Assembly: GCA_016183425.1 (NCBI GenBank)
Contig: JACPEP010000043.1
Coordinates: 1 to 32,107, forward strand
Source: Chloroflexota bacterium
GTDB lineage: Bacteria; Chloroflexota; Dehalococcoidia; JACPEP01
Reading direction: 5' to 3'
DNA: 32,107 nucleotides
The notes under the pieces: generated by a model
The model's database searches: none
Seen by the model: the letters and a program-made list of their open reading frames with translations, nothing else
Told to the model about the DNA's origin: nothing
Shown here: one piece after another, positions 24,268 through 32,039 of the stretch
How positions within the stretch are numbered: position 1 is the stretch's first letter
Layout: each line of letters begins with the position of its first letter
Translations under genes and position numbers: made by a program

Positions 24268-24429
24268 AGGGCTGCTCACAAGGCGTTTGTTAACACCTCC
24301 GGCTGATGGTCATCAACAAAATAAAGTGACATTTTGTCATTCTCAAGAAGTGCAACGACCGAGGAATATCTTCGCAATCCCTTTGAGATTCTTCTCCGCC
24401 TCAGGCGGGCGATGAAGCACCTATGTATA

Positions 24430-24511
24430 GTAGTCGGAGTCGTCCCCGACCTCGCCTCGGCGAGTCGCCTACGGAGACCCGACCGTCGGCGTCAGAGACG
24501 ACGCCGACTAC
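24430..24511. repeat. Palindromic dispersed repeat, long copy (82 bp)
   Basis: It is bounded by GTAGTCGGAGTCGTC and its inverted copy GACGACGCCGACTAC (14 of 15 pairs). Inside are the hairpins CTCGCC/GGCGAG (24451-24464) and GTCGGCGTC/GACGCCGAC (24485-24508). It shares its start and a CCCGACCGTCGG block with 9890-9940, so the two belong to one repeat family. Confidence 0.75.
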
Positions 24512-24673
24512 CTAGGAATCACAGCCTGTCCCTCTACCGGCTGAGGAAAGCCCCAGTGCCATCGGATAGACACAATAATTTGCTGATGACTATCATCGTG
24601 AGGCATTCCCTAAACATGCTCTCCCTAGTAACCGGAGCATCATTTTATGTAAAGAAATACCCGAAGGGGCTTA

Positions 24674-25627
24674 CTATCCTGAGGCCCCCTTGAGGTGCCC
24701 ATCTAAATGGGCCAGGGCGCGGGCCCAGGCATCCCGGGCCGCCTCCGGGTGATAGTTGGGGCCAGTATCGTTGTGGAAGGCATGGGCTGCCCCCGGATAG
24801 ACGATCTTCTCGTAACGAATGCCCGCCGCTATCAACGCCACCTCCAGGGCCGGAATACCGGCGTTTATGCGCTGATCCAGCTCGCCGTAAATGGCCAGTA
24901 CAACGGCCTTTATGTTGGGTACGTCCTCGGCAGGAGGTGCCGCCCCATAGAAGGGCACCGTCGCTTTAAGGTCCTGACGTTTTGTGCTCAATCGCCAAAC
25001 CAGGCCGCCCCCGAAACAGAAGCCGGTGGCCCCCAACCGATCCGGAGCCACGAAGGGCTGTCCCTTCAGATGATCCAGGCTGGCGCCTAAATCAGCCATA
25101 AAAGCCTCCGGGGGGATTCGCATAAGAGTGCTTTGAAGCTCGGTCAGCTCGGTGAAGTGGTCCGTGCCCCCCTCCCGGGAGAGCAGGTCTGGGGCCAGGG
25201 CCACGTAGCCTGCCTTGGCCAGGCGGCGCGCCACGTCCTTGATGTGCTCCACCAGGCCTTTGTTTTCGTGAATGACAACGACACCCGGATAGCGCCTCTC
25301 CTCCCGGGGTCGCGCCAGATAGGCCATAAGGGTTCCCGCCTCCCCGGTATACGACACGTGCCGCACGGTGATAGAAGGGTCGTCGGGCCTTATGGTGACG
25401 CCCTCCAGATTTGAACCACCCTGCGCCCGAAGCTGGGGGGGTACGGGAGCCTCGTCCCGGGTCCATAGCTCGGCGGCGCTGAATCCCGCCTCCGCCAAAG
25501 CCACGTCCGCCAGCTCCTCATCTCCAACAAAAAGCCGTGCCCGCCGCACCAGCTCCCGGCCACTGATCTGCCCGTGGCGATACTCGTCCATGGCGGAAAC
25601 AAAGAGACATTCCTGTAACGCATTCAT
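24674..25627 (-). CDS. Dienelactone hydrolase family protein with N-terminal extension
   Basis: A 317-residue alpha/beta hydrolase. From residue 90 it follows dienelactone hydrolase: E121 (HENKGL), nucleophile C204 in GFCFGGG, D251 (YGELDQR) and H282 (GAAHAFHND), giving the Cys-Asp-His triad that opens lactone or ester bonds. The first 85 residues are an extra helical segment (EYRHGQISGRELVRRA and so on) of unknown role that also occurs in some relatives. GGAGAGGAGG precedes ATG 25627. It lies 54 bases behind the polysaccharide deacetylase gene and could share its promoter. The physiological substrate is unknown. Confidence 0.87.
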   Translation of the reverse strand: MNALQECLFVSAMDEYRHGQISGRELVRRARLFVGDEELADVALAEAGFSAAELWTRDEAPVPPQLRAQGGSNLEGVTIRPDDPSITVRHVSYTGEAGTLMAYLARPREERRYPGVVVIHENKGLVEHIKDVARRLAKAGYVALAPDLLSREGGTDHFTELTELQSTLMRIPPEAFMADLGASLDHLKGQPFVAPDRLGATGFCFGGGLVWRLSTKRQDLKATVPFYGAAPPAEDVPNIKAVVLAIYGELDQRINAGIPALEVALIAAGIRYEKIVYPGAAHAFHNDTGPNYHPEAARDAWARALAHLDGHLKGASG

Positions 25628-25681
25628 CTGGGCCTCCTCTCCTTTCTATCTACTCAACTGATGGGCTAGTATACCATAAAA

Positions 25682-26587
25682 CTACGCCTGCAAAGGACCG
25701 TAGAAGTTGGGCCAGTCCTCCACCCAGGCCTCAGAGAAGTTGCTTCGCCACCACTGGGCAATATCCAGGCAGCGGGCGAACCAGACCCTGGGGAAGCCTT
25801 TGGCATAGCGGATGAACTCCTCCAAAATGATGGCCCGGTACGGTCGCCCACTGAGGCAGGGATGAACGCCCCAAATCATCATAGCGGGATGCGTCTCCCC
25901 TTCCCGATAGAGATAGTCGAAGGTATCCTTCCAGATTTGTAGCAAGTCCCGCGGGCTTTTCTCGTGGCCACTAAAGGTGGTGTAGTCGTTAAGGTACTGA
26001 AAATAGGTGAGAGCCACCAGATCTTTGCCCTTCACCCTCAAAGTATAAGGAAGCTCGTCGTGCTGAAGGTCAGCCCAGTATAGGTAACCAGCCTCGGCCA
26101 GCAAACCCGGGGTGGCCTCGGTAGGTCGCACTCCTGAGGAAAGAAATCCCCGGGGTGGCTGACCCAGGGCTTGCACCACCGCGGCCACCGTCTTGTCCAG
26201 GTCTTCCCGTTCCTGGTCGGGCGTCTTCATGAAGCTGTAGTTATGAATGAGGCTCTCCGTCCCCACCTCATGGCCCTGACGATGAATCTCCCGAATCAGG
26301 TCGGGGGTTCGCAGGGCATTCATGCCGTTGACGAAAAAGGTGGTGTTGATACCCTCCCGCTGGAAAAGCTCCAGCAGCCGATAGACGCCAACCCGCTCTC
26401 CGTACTGGCGGTCGGTGACAGAATTCAGGTCCCGGGGGTAGGGAGCAGTACGGGGAATGGGGCGGCGGGCCTCGTTTTGAAGCGAATCTGCGGTGCCCAG
26501 GTCGGGGGGCCAGGTCTCCAAAGCTACCGACGGAACAACGGCGATGCGTGCCCCCTCCGGCCACTGAATGTGAGGTCTCCTGCCCAT
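25682..26587 (-). CDS. Polysaccharide deacetylase family protein with altered metal site
   Basis: A 301-residue NodB/PuuE-like carbohydrate esterase or amidohydrolase. The YGERVGVYRLLELFQREGI and TTFFVNGMNA stretches match the PuuE/PgdA-like branch. The usual metal motif after GHE (HxxxH) reads GHEVGTESLIHNYSF, so the first His is replaced by Glu while the second His is kept. The early catalytic Asp pair is likewise not obvious (PSVALETW). It has no signal peptide, so it acts in the cytoplasm and may hydrolyse a small amide rather than a polysaccharide. AAGGAGG lies seven bases before ATG 26587. Confidence 0.78.
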   Translation of the reverse strand: MGRRPHIQWPEGARIAVVPSVALETWPPDLGTADSLQNEARRPIPRTAPYPRDLNSVTDRQYGERVGVYRLLELFQREGINTTFFVNGMNALRTPDLIREIHRQGHEVGTESLIHNYSFMKTPDQEREDLDKTVAAVVQALGQPPRGFLSSGVRPTEATPGLLAEAGYLYWADLQHDELPYTLRVKGKDLVALTYFQYLNDYTTFSGHEKSPRDLLQIWKDTFDYLYREGETHPAMMIWGVHPCLSGRPYRAIILEEFIRYAKGFPRVWFARCLDIAQWWRSNFSEAWVEDWPNFYGPLQA

Positions 26588-26623
26588 GTTAGCCTCCTTC
26601 TCTCGATTTTTTTGCTGCGGACA

Positions 26624-26652
26624 ATTATATTCCCATGGCCTTCCTTTGTTAA
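26624..26652 (-). promoter_or_regulatory. Promoter of the deacetylase gene
   Basis: On the minus strand, TTAACA (26652-26647), 17 bases, TATAAT (26629-26624), about 37 bases before the start codon. It matches 11 of 12 consensus bases. Confidence 0.65.
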
Positions 26653-26689
26653 GTTCCTATTAACTGTGGCCCGGCCCGGCACGGTAGCC

Positions 26690-26718
26690 TTGTGACACGC
26701 TTCGATTTCTGGTAAACT
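26690..26718 (+). promoter_or_regulatory. Putative promoter of the Hdr/glutamate synthase operon
   Basis: TTGTGA (26690-26695), 17 bases, TAAACT (26713-26718), divergent from the deacetylase promoter. The match is moderate. The leader would be about 95 bases. Confidence 0.45.
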
Positions 26719-26818
26719 AGAATTACTTTTTGCGCCTTGGTCGGTAAACAGAGGGACACGTGCTTCCTCCTCGGCTAGCCGCCTCCGGCCCGGGTTCTGA
26801 ATCAAAACGAGGGAAAAG

Positions 26819-28186
26819 ATGGTTGCTTACGCCCTTTTTTGGGGATGCCAGATTCCGGCTCGCCTTCCCTTCGCCGAAAAAGCGACCCGCGTCCTTCTTC
26901 ACCGACTGAAGATTCCCGCCCAGGATCTGACCGGCTTTACCTGTTGCCCGGAGAAGGAGCTCATCCGCACCACCGATGAGGAGCTCTGGTATACTGCCGG
27001 AGCCAGAAATTTGGCCTTAGCTGAGACATCGGGCCTGGACGTCCTGACGCCGTGCAACGGTTGCTACTCCACCCAGAAAGAGATCCTCTACCAGCTCAAG
27101 CTCAATCCCCGCCTCAAAGAGAAGGTAAACCAGGCCCTCCACGCCCTGAACCTCAACTACCAGGGCCGAGTTAAGACAAAGCACTTGGTGGAGTTTCTCT
27201 ACGACGACTACGGCACCGTCGCCCTTCAGGGACAGGTCACGGCACCCCTGGCCGGAGTCAAGGTGGCGGTGCACTATGGATGCCACCTTCTTCGCCCCAA
27301 TCCAGCCATCAACTTCGACGACCCCGTGGAGCCGACGAAGTTTGACGCCCTGGTTCAGGCCCTGGGAGCCAAAAGCGTCTCTTACTCTACCAAGATGCTG
27401 TGCTGCGGCCAGGGCTTCAACGCCGTAGAGGAGGCGGAAAAATCGGCCGCCTTGCCAGCTCTTAAGCTTCGGGAGCTTAAAGAGCTGGGGGTTAAGGCCC
27501 TGGTCACCAGTTGCCCCACCTGTTTCATGCAGTACGACTACAAGCAGGCTATCATGCGGCGGCAGGGAGAGGATATCCACATTCCCGTGTTCTACGTCTC
27601 TGAGCTGATAGCCCTGGCTTTGGGCGCGGCACCCCAGGAGCTGGGGCTGGAACTCCATCGCACCAGCACCGAACCCTTTGTCGAAGAATGGCAGCGGCAA
27701 AAGGAGCGCCTCATCTTCGCCCGCAAACACTTTGACCTTACCCTGGTGGAGAAGTGCTACCGCTGCGGGGGCTGTGTCCCCGACTGCCCCTCGGCCAAGG
27801 TAGACCCTTCTTGGAATCCCAATCATATTATGGGACGTATCTTGGACGGTGAAGTGGAGGAGTTGATCGCCTCGCCAGAGGCGTGGCAGTGCATCGATTG
27901 TTACGTCTGCGACGAGATGTGTCCCCAGCGCTGGAGCATGCGTCGTGCCTTCGAGACCTTGCGCCAACTGGCCCTCAAGGGGGGTCATGCACCACGAGGG
28001 GCCCGAAACGCTTTTGACGCCTTCGCAAAAACGGGCCGACTCATCGAGGCCACCGAGAGCGCCCAGGCCCAGCGGGCTCGGCTGGGGCTACCGCCGGCAC
28101 CCAAGTTAGCTCCTGAAGTAATCCAGGGCGTGCTGGATGCAGCCAAGAATCACGATAAGCCAGTACGTCAAAAGCCTCTTCAGTAG
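26819..28186 (+). CDS. HdrB-HdrC fusion, heterodisulfide-reductase-like iron-sulfur protein
   Basis: A 455-residue redox protein. The first 265 residues are HdrB-like, with two CCG motifs: C10, C42-C43, C79/C82 and C155, C195-C196, C232/C235, which in methanogen HdrB bind two non-cubane [4Fe-4S] clusters that cleave disulfides. Residues 313-368 are HdrC-like with two CxxCxxCxxxCP ferredoxin motifs (C313/316/319/323 and C358/361/364/368). The usual order in fusions is C then B; here it is B then C. No HdrA, Mvh or Flx genes are adjacent. Stop and next start are nine bases apart, so it is co-transcribed with the glutamate-synthase-like genes. The partner disulfide and electron donor are unknown. 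Confidence 0.87.
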   Translation: MVAYALFWGCQIPARLPFAEKATRVLLHRLKIPAQDLTGFTCCPEKELIRTTDEELWYTAGARNLALAETSGLDVLTPCNGCYSTQKEILYQLKLNPRLKEKVNQALHALNLNYQGRVKTKHLVEFLYDDYGTVALQGQVTAPLAGVKVAVHYGCHLLRPNPAINFDDPVEPTKFDALVQALGAKSVSYSTKMLCCGQGFNAVEEAEKSAALPALKLRELKELGVKALVTSCPTCFMQYDYKQAIMRRQGEDIHIPVFYVSELIALALGAAPQELGLELHRTSTEPFVEEWQRQKERLIFARKHFDLTLVEKCYRCGGCVPDCPSAKVDPSWNPNHIMGRILDGEVEELIASPEAWQCIDCYVCDEMCPQRWSMRRAFETLRQLALKGGHAPRGARNAFDAFAKTGRLIEATESAQAQRARLGLPPAPKLAPEVIQGVLDAAKNHDKPVRQKPLQ

Positions 28187-28195
28187 GAGGGTGTC

Positions 28196-29284
28196 GTGAA
28201 AAAAGTCTTTCCCAGAATTTTATCGGGCTGTGGCCTCATCGGTATTATGAGGGCCTCCGGGGAACGGGTCAGCGGGGCGGAGGTCATTCGCGCCATCACC
28301 AACATGCACGAGCGCTCCAACGGGCTAGGGGGAGGCTTCGCCGCCTACGGCATCTACCCCGAGCACAAAGAGGACTACGCCCTGCACCTCATGTACTCTA
28401 CCCCACGGAGCAAAGACATCACCGATAAGCTGTTGGAGGAAAGCTTCCAAATCAAAGGAGACGGCCCCATCCCCACCCGACCCGCCGACGGCATCGTCAA
28501 CGCGCCTATTCTATGGCGCTACTTTGTGCGAGCCAAGCCCGAAAAACTGGCTGAGACAGAGGTTCCGGAAGACGAGGCCGTTCTTCGGGTGGTAATGGAC
28601 ATCAACTTTGAAATCGAGGACGCTTTCGTCATCTCCAGCGGCAAGAATATGGGCGCCTTCAAGGCTGTCGGTCTGGCCGGAGACGTGGGGCACTTCTACC
28701 GCCTGGAGGATTACTATGGCTACACATGGATCGCCCACGCCCGCTTCCCCACCAACACCCCCGGGTGGTGGGGAGGTGCCCACCCCTTCACCCTCCTGGA
28801 CTGGGCGGTTGTCCACAACGGAGAGATCTCCTCCTATGGCATAAACCGACGCTACCTGGAGATGTTCGGCTACAAGTGCACCCTCCAAACCGACACCGAG
28901 GTTATGGCTTATCTCTTGGACCTTCTTATCCGAAAGCATGGGCTATCCGTAGAGAATGCGGCCATGGCCATGGCCTCCCCCTTCTGGAAGGATATCGACG
29001 CCCTGCCCCCAGAAGAAAGGCATAAGATGATGGCTATCCGCGCCGTGTATGGCAGCGCCATGGTGAACGGCCCCTTCGCCATCATCTTCGGCCATCACCG
29101 GGGCATGGTGGGGCTGAACGACCGGATAAAGCTGCGCCCCATGGTGGCCGCCCAGAAGGACGATGCCCTGTACATCGCCAGCGAGGAGGCGGGAATCCGA
29201 GAGGTCTGCTCCCACCCAGACCGGGTCTGGTCCCCCCGGGCCGGAGAGCCGGTGGTGGGGTGGCTAAACGAAGGTGTGGCATGA
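28196..29284 (+). CDS. Class II glutamine amidotransferase domain protein (GltB N-terminal-like)
   Basis: A 362-residue protein equivalent to the ammonia-releasing domain of glutamate synthase, which here is a separate gene as in archaea. GTG 28196 follows GGAGGG. The Ntn nucleophile is C12 (SGCGLIGIM), so 11 residues must be removed to free it. Other landmarks are IAHARFPTNTPGWWGGAHPF, VVHNGEISSYG and QTDTEVMAYLLD. It overlaps the next gene by ATGA. Related stand-alone subunits are found in archaeal-type GOGAT and as MgsA of N-methylglutamate synthase. Which acceptor receives the ammonia is not settled here. Confidence 0.87.
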   Translation: MKKVFPRILSGCGLIGIMRASGERVSGAEVIRAITNMHERSNGLGGGFAAYGIYPEHKEDYALHLMYSTPRSKDITDKLLEESFQIKGDGPIPTRPADGIVNAPILWRYFVRAKPEKLAETEVPEDEAVLRVVMDINFEIEDAFVISSGKNMGAFKAVGLAGDVGHFYRLEDYYGYTWIAHARFPTNTPGWWGGAHPFTLLDWAVVHNGEISSYGINRRYLEMFGYKCTLQTDTEVMAYLLDLLIRKHGLSVENAAMAMASPFWKDIDALPPEERHKMMAIRAVYGSAMVNGPFAIIFGHHRGMVGLNDRIKLRPMVAAQKDDALYIASEEAGIREVCSHPDRVWSPRAGEPVVGWLNEGVA

Positions 29285-30780
29285 AAGACAGACTCCTTAC
29301 CCCTGAGTTTCGCGTCGTGGTGGATCACCAGCGGTGCACCCAGTGCCACCGCTGCATTACCGGCTGCGGCTGGGGCACCCTTTCCTGCAACAATGGCCGC
29401 ATCGTGGCCGATGACTTCAAGTGCGTCGCCTGCCACTACTGCGTCACTCACTGCCCCACCGGGGCCATCGTGGTGGAGGAGTTTCCCTTGGCCTTCAAAC
29501 CCCACGCCAACTGGACGGTGGGGCTACGCAAGAACGCCTGGCGCCAGGCCCAGTCCCCGGGTATGCTTCTCACCGGCATGGGCAACGACCAGGCCTACCC
29601 CATCGTCTTCGACCATCTGGTGCTGGACGCCTGCCAGGTGACCAACCCCTCCATTGACCCCCTGCGGGAGCCCATGGAGCTGCGCACCTACCTGGGACGT
29701 AAGCCTAACTCCTTGGCCTTCGATAGCCTGGGGAGGCTCATCACCCCCTTGGAGCCCCAGGTCAAACTGGAGACCCCCATCGTCTTCGCCGCCATGTCTT
29801 ATGGCTCCATCAGCCTCAACGCCCAGAAGGCACTGGCCATGGCCGCTGAGGAGTGTGGCATCCTATGGAACACCGGTGAGGGGGGCCTGCACAAAGACCT
29901 CTACCCTTATGGCCACTGCGCTACAGTCCAGTGCGCCTCAGGGCGCTTCGGGGTTCACAGCGGCTACCTCAACGCGGCCGCCGTAGTAGAGATTAAGATA
30001 GGCCAGGGAGCCAAGCCAGGCATCGGCGGCCATCTGCCAGGGGAGAAGGTGTCCGTAGAGGTGTCGGAGACCAGGATGATCCCGCCGGGCACCGACGCCC
30101 TCTCCCCCGCCCCCCACCACGACATCTACTCCATCGAGGACCTCCGTCAGCTCATCTACGCCCTCAAGGAGGCCACCGACTACAGCAAGCCGGTCAGCGT
30201 CAAGATAGCCGCTGTACATAACGTGGCCGCTATCACCGCCGGCATGGTCTACGCCGGAGCGGACATCGTTTACATCGACGGCTTTCGAGGGGGCACCGGG
30301 GCCGCTCCCACCATCATTCGGGACCACATCGGCATCCCCATCGAGCTGGCCATCGCCGCCGTAGACGACCGTCTTCGTCAGGAGGGAATAAGAAGCCAGG
30401 CCTCGATCATCGCCGCCGGCAGCATTCGTTCCAGCGCCGACGTGGCCAAGGCTATCGCCTTGGGGGCAGACGCCGTGGCCATCGGCACCGGCGCCCTTCT
30501 GCCTCTGGGCTGCCGGGTATGCCAGAAGTGCTACACTGGCAACTGCTCCTGGGGCATCGCCACTCAACGCCCCGAGCTCACTCGCCGACTGGACCCGGTT
30601 CTGGGCGCGGAGCGAGTGAGCAACCTGATAGAGTCCTGGAGCCTGGAGCTGAAGGAGATCTTGGGTGCCTTGGGCCTTAACGCCATCGAGAGTCTCCGAG
30701 GCAGCCGGGAGCGGCTGCGGGGGGTGGGCCTGGATAACACCACCCTGGAGATACTGGGAGTCAAGCCCGCGGGGCGGTAG
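29281..30780 (+). CDS. Glutamate synthase FMN subunit with N-terminal ferredoxin domain
   Basis: A 499-residue protein from ATG 29281, overlapping the preceding stop. Residues 19-58 hold two [4Fe-4S] motifs (C19/22/25/29 and C48/51/54/58). The rest is the FMN-binding TIM barrel of glutamate synthase: AAMSYGSIS, NTGEGGLHKDL, GQGAKPGIGGHLPG, and FRGGTGAAPT. The Fe-S loop has C411, C417 and C422 in the CxxxxxCxxxxC spacing of GOGAT, plus an extra C414. It would reduce 2-oxoglutarate plus ammonia to glutamate using reduced ferredoxin. The GXGXG structural subunit (GltB3/MgsB) and the NADPH subunit GltD are not in the operon as far as the window shows. No recognisable terminator follows. Confidence 0.9.
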   Translation: MKDRLLTPEFRVVVDHQRCTQCHRCITGCGWGTLSCNNGRIVADDFKCVACHYCVTHCPTGAIVVEEFPLAFKPHANWTVGLRKNAWRQAQSPGMLLTGMGNDQAYPIVFDHLVLDACQVTNPSIDPLREPMELRTYLGRKPNSLAFDSLGRLITPLEPQVKLETPIVFAAMSYGSISLNAQKALAMAAEECGILWNTGEGGLHKDLYPYGHCATVQCASGRFGVHSGYLNAAAVVEIKIGQGAKPGIGGHLPGEKVSVEVSETRMIPPGTDALSPAPHHDIYSIEDLRQLIYALKEATDYSKPVSVKIAAVHNVAAITAGMVYAGADIVYIDGFRGGTGAAPTIIRDHIGIPIELAIAAVDDRLRQEGIRSQASIIAAGSIRSSADVAKAIALGADAVAIGTGALLPLGCRVCQKCYTGNCSWGIATQRPELTRRLDPVLGAERVSNLIESWSLELKEILGALGLNAIESLRGSRERLRGVGLDNTTLEILGVKPAGR

Positions 30781-30881
30781 CTCCTTAGAGAGCCCGGAAA
30801 TTTGAACGGCTGGCAAAAGCACTTGTATCAAAATCGAAGGGCAAGACTCAGAAACACGCAGACGAGACGGAGACATCTTCA

Positions 30882-31925
30882 TCACGAGATCAACTCATCT
30901 AGGGTTTGTAGAAAGAGTGTGGTATCGAGGTAGTAGCTTGGATATGCTGCTCTTAGTGTGGTAGCATCCGATACCGACACCAGCACAGTATCGCGCCCCC
31001 TCGTCGAAAATCGTTCTGAGGTTTCTGTCTGCTTGGACGCCGCTTCGATCTCTCCGGCACTGAAACCGAATAGCTTCAATTCTTCGACCCCTTCACTTGC
31101 ATTCAGTTCAAGCAGAATATACCTAATACCAGCGCGTCTTGTTGCTGCCTCTCCGATTACATTCAGCGTTTTCGAAAAGGCGGTCAATCGGCCCTTGACA
31201 TCCAGTCTGAGAGCATAAACGCGCAACTCATCAATAAGTTCCTTAGTGTTTTTCGGAGTTCTAGGAATGCGACGACATTCCTCACGGAGTGCTATCGCTG
31301 ATCCCATGAGGGCAAAGAACCGGCGCCAATCAGGAGAACCCCTATGAAACTTCAAACCCTCTCGGTAGAATATGTCAGCAGTCTCTACGGCGGTGGCCCA
31401 GTAATGTTGAAGCACTGAGCGGAATTGCATCTCGATCTTCAGGTTCTTATACTCGGGTCGCTTGTCGTTTGAGTAACGGTAAATCAAGTGGTAGCTTCGA
31501 TATCCATCACTCTTTGGATTGCGAATGTAATCCTTCTCATCGACAAGTTCGTGGTCTCCATATTTGCGCTTGTAAAGGCGCACCAGGTCATAGACTTGTG
31601 ATACTGATGATACAATGGCTCTGCATCCCGCAATATCCTGCATCTCAGACAGTTTGAGCCAATCGTAGCGCTTTAGTTTGTCCTCGATAGAAGAGAGCCG
31701 CTTTGTTCGCTGCGCCACAATACCACTTGTATCAACTTGTCGAGTTCTGTTCTTAAGGGTATTCTTGAAGATGCTTTCAGGATATTGATGCGCATTCTTC
31801 CAACTGTAGATAACGTCATACTTATCCAAGCCCATTTGGTTGAGGGCCTCCAAAGCCTCATCACGACCAATGAGGGCATCTCCAGCCAAATCAACGATGT
31901 CCCTCTGAGGTACAATGAACGGCAT
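30882..31925 (-). CDS. Stand-alone RelA/SpoT-type nucleotide synthetase domain protein
   Basis: A 347-residue protein with a RelA/SpoT (p)ppGpp-synthetase domain and no HD hydrolase or TGS/ACT domains. Seen: RTKRLSSIEDKLKR (72-86), MQDIAGCRAIV (near 95-105), the G-loop DYIRNPKSDGYRSYH (132-146) and the catalytic strand EMQFRSVLQHYWATAVE (165-181). The C-terminal 140 residues are helical and unrecognised. Small synthetases either make (p)ppGpp or, as toxSAS/CapRel-type toxins, pyrophosphorylate tRNA or make ppApp. ATG 31925 is preferred to one at 31952 because the MPFIVPQ opening fits the family. The gene is AT-richer than neighbours and sits beside a transposase gene, so it is likely accessory. 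Confidence 0.83.
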   Translation of the reverse strand: MPFIVPQRDIVDLAGDALIGRDEALEALNQMGLDKYDVIYSWKNAHQYPESIFKNTLKNRTRQVDTSGIVAQRTKRLSSIEDKLKRYDWLKLSEMQDIAGCRAIVSSVSQVYDLVRLYKRKYGDHELVDEKDYIRNPKSDGYRSYHLIYRYSNDKRPEYKNLKIEMQFRSVLQHYWATAVETADIFYREGLKFHRGSPDWRRFFALMGSAIALREECRRIPRTPKNTKELIDELRVYALRLDVKGRLTAFSKTLNVIGEAATRRAGIRYILLELNASEGVEELKLFGFSAGEIEAASKQTETSERFSTRGRDTVLVSVSDATTLRAAYPSYYLDTTLFLQTLDELIS

Positions 31926-31932
31926 GGCGCTC

Positions 31933-31962
31933 AACATAGCACAATGCACCATACTGAGTCAA
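31933..31962 (-). promoter_or_regulatory. Putative promoter of the RelA/SpoT-like gene
   Basis: On the minus strand, TTGACT (31962-31957), 18 bases, TATGTT (31938-31933). Transcription would start within a few bases of ATG 31925, giving a leaderless or near-leaderless mRNA and supporting that start over 31952. Confidence 0.4.
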
Positions 31963-31979
31963 GTATGCGTATTCACTCA

Positions 31980-32039
31980 TGTAAAATGTTACCGGATGGG
32001 GTATGGTTCACTCAACTAGAAATGTTACTGAGGGGGATC
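31980..32039 (+). repeat. Probable left end of an insertion sequence
   Basis: TGTAAAATGTTACC at 31980 begins the segment and AAATGTTAC is present twice (31984-31992 and 32020-32028) just before the transposase gene. Repeated short motifs behind a 5'-TG end are usual at the ends of IS21-like and related elements. The other end lies outside the window. Confidence 0.5.

Larger units (their letters stand above)
24166..24673. other. Intergenic region between the Mo-enzyme gene and the dienelactone hydrolase gene
   Basis: About 500 bases without a credible gene. It contains the Mo-enzyme promoter (24238-24267), a 13-bp dyad TGACA-TTT-TGTCA (24327-24339) and the palindromic repeat at 24430-24511. 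Small open frames here have no ribosome binding site or recognisable product. Confidence 0.7.

Noticed and set aside
24334-24693. 119-codon + strand open frame in the intergenic region
   Set aside because: It passes through the palindromic repeat at 24430-24511, is Arg/Ser-rich, has no ribosome binding site and runs into the end of the convergent gene.
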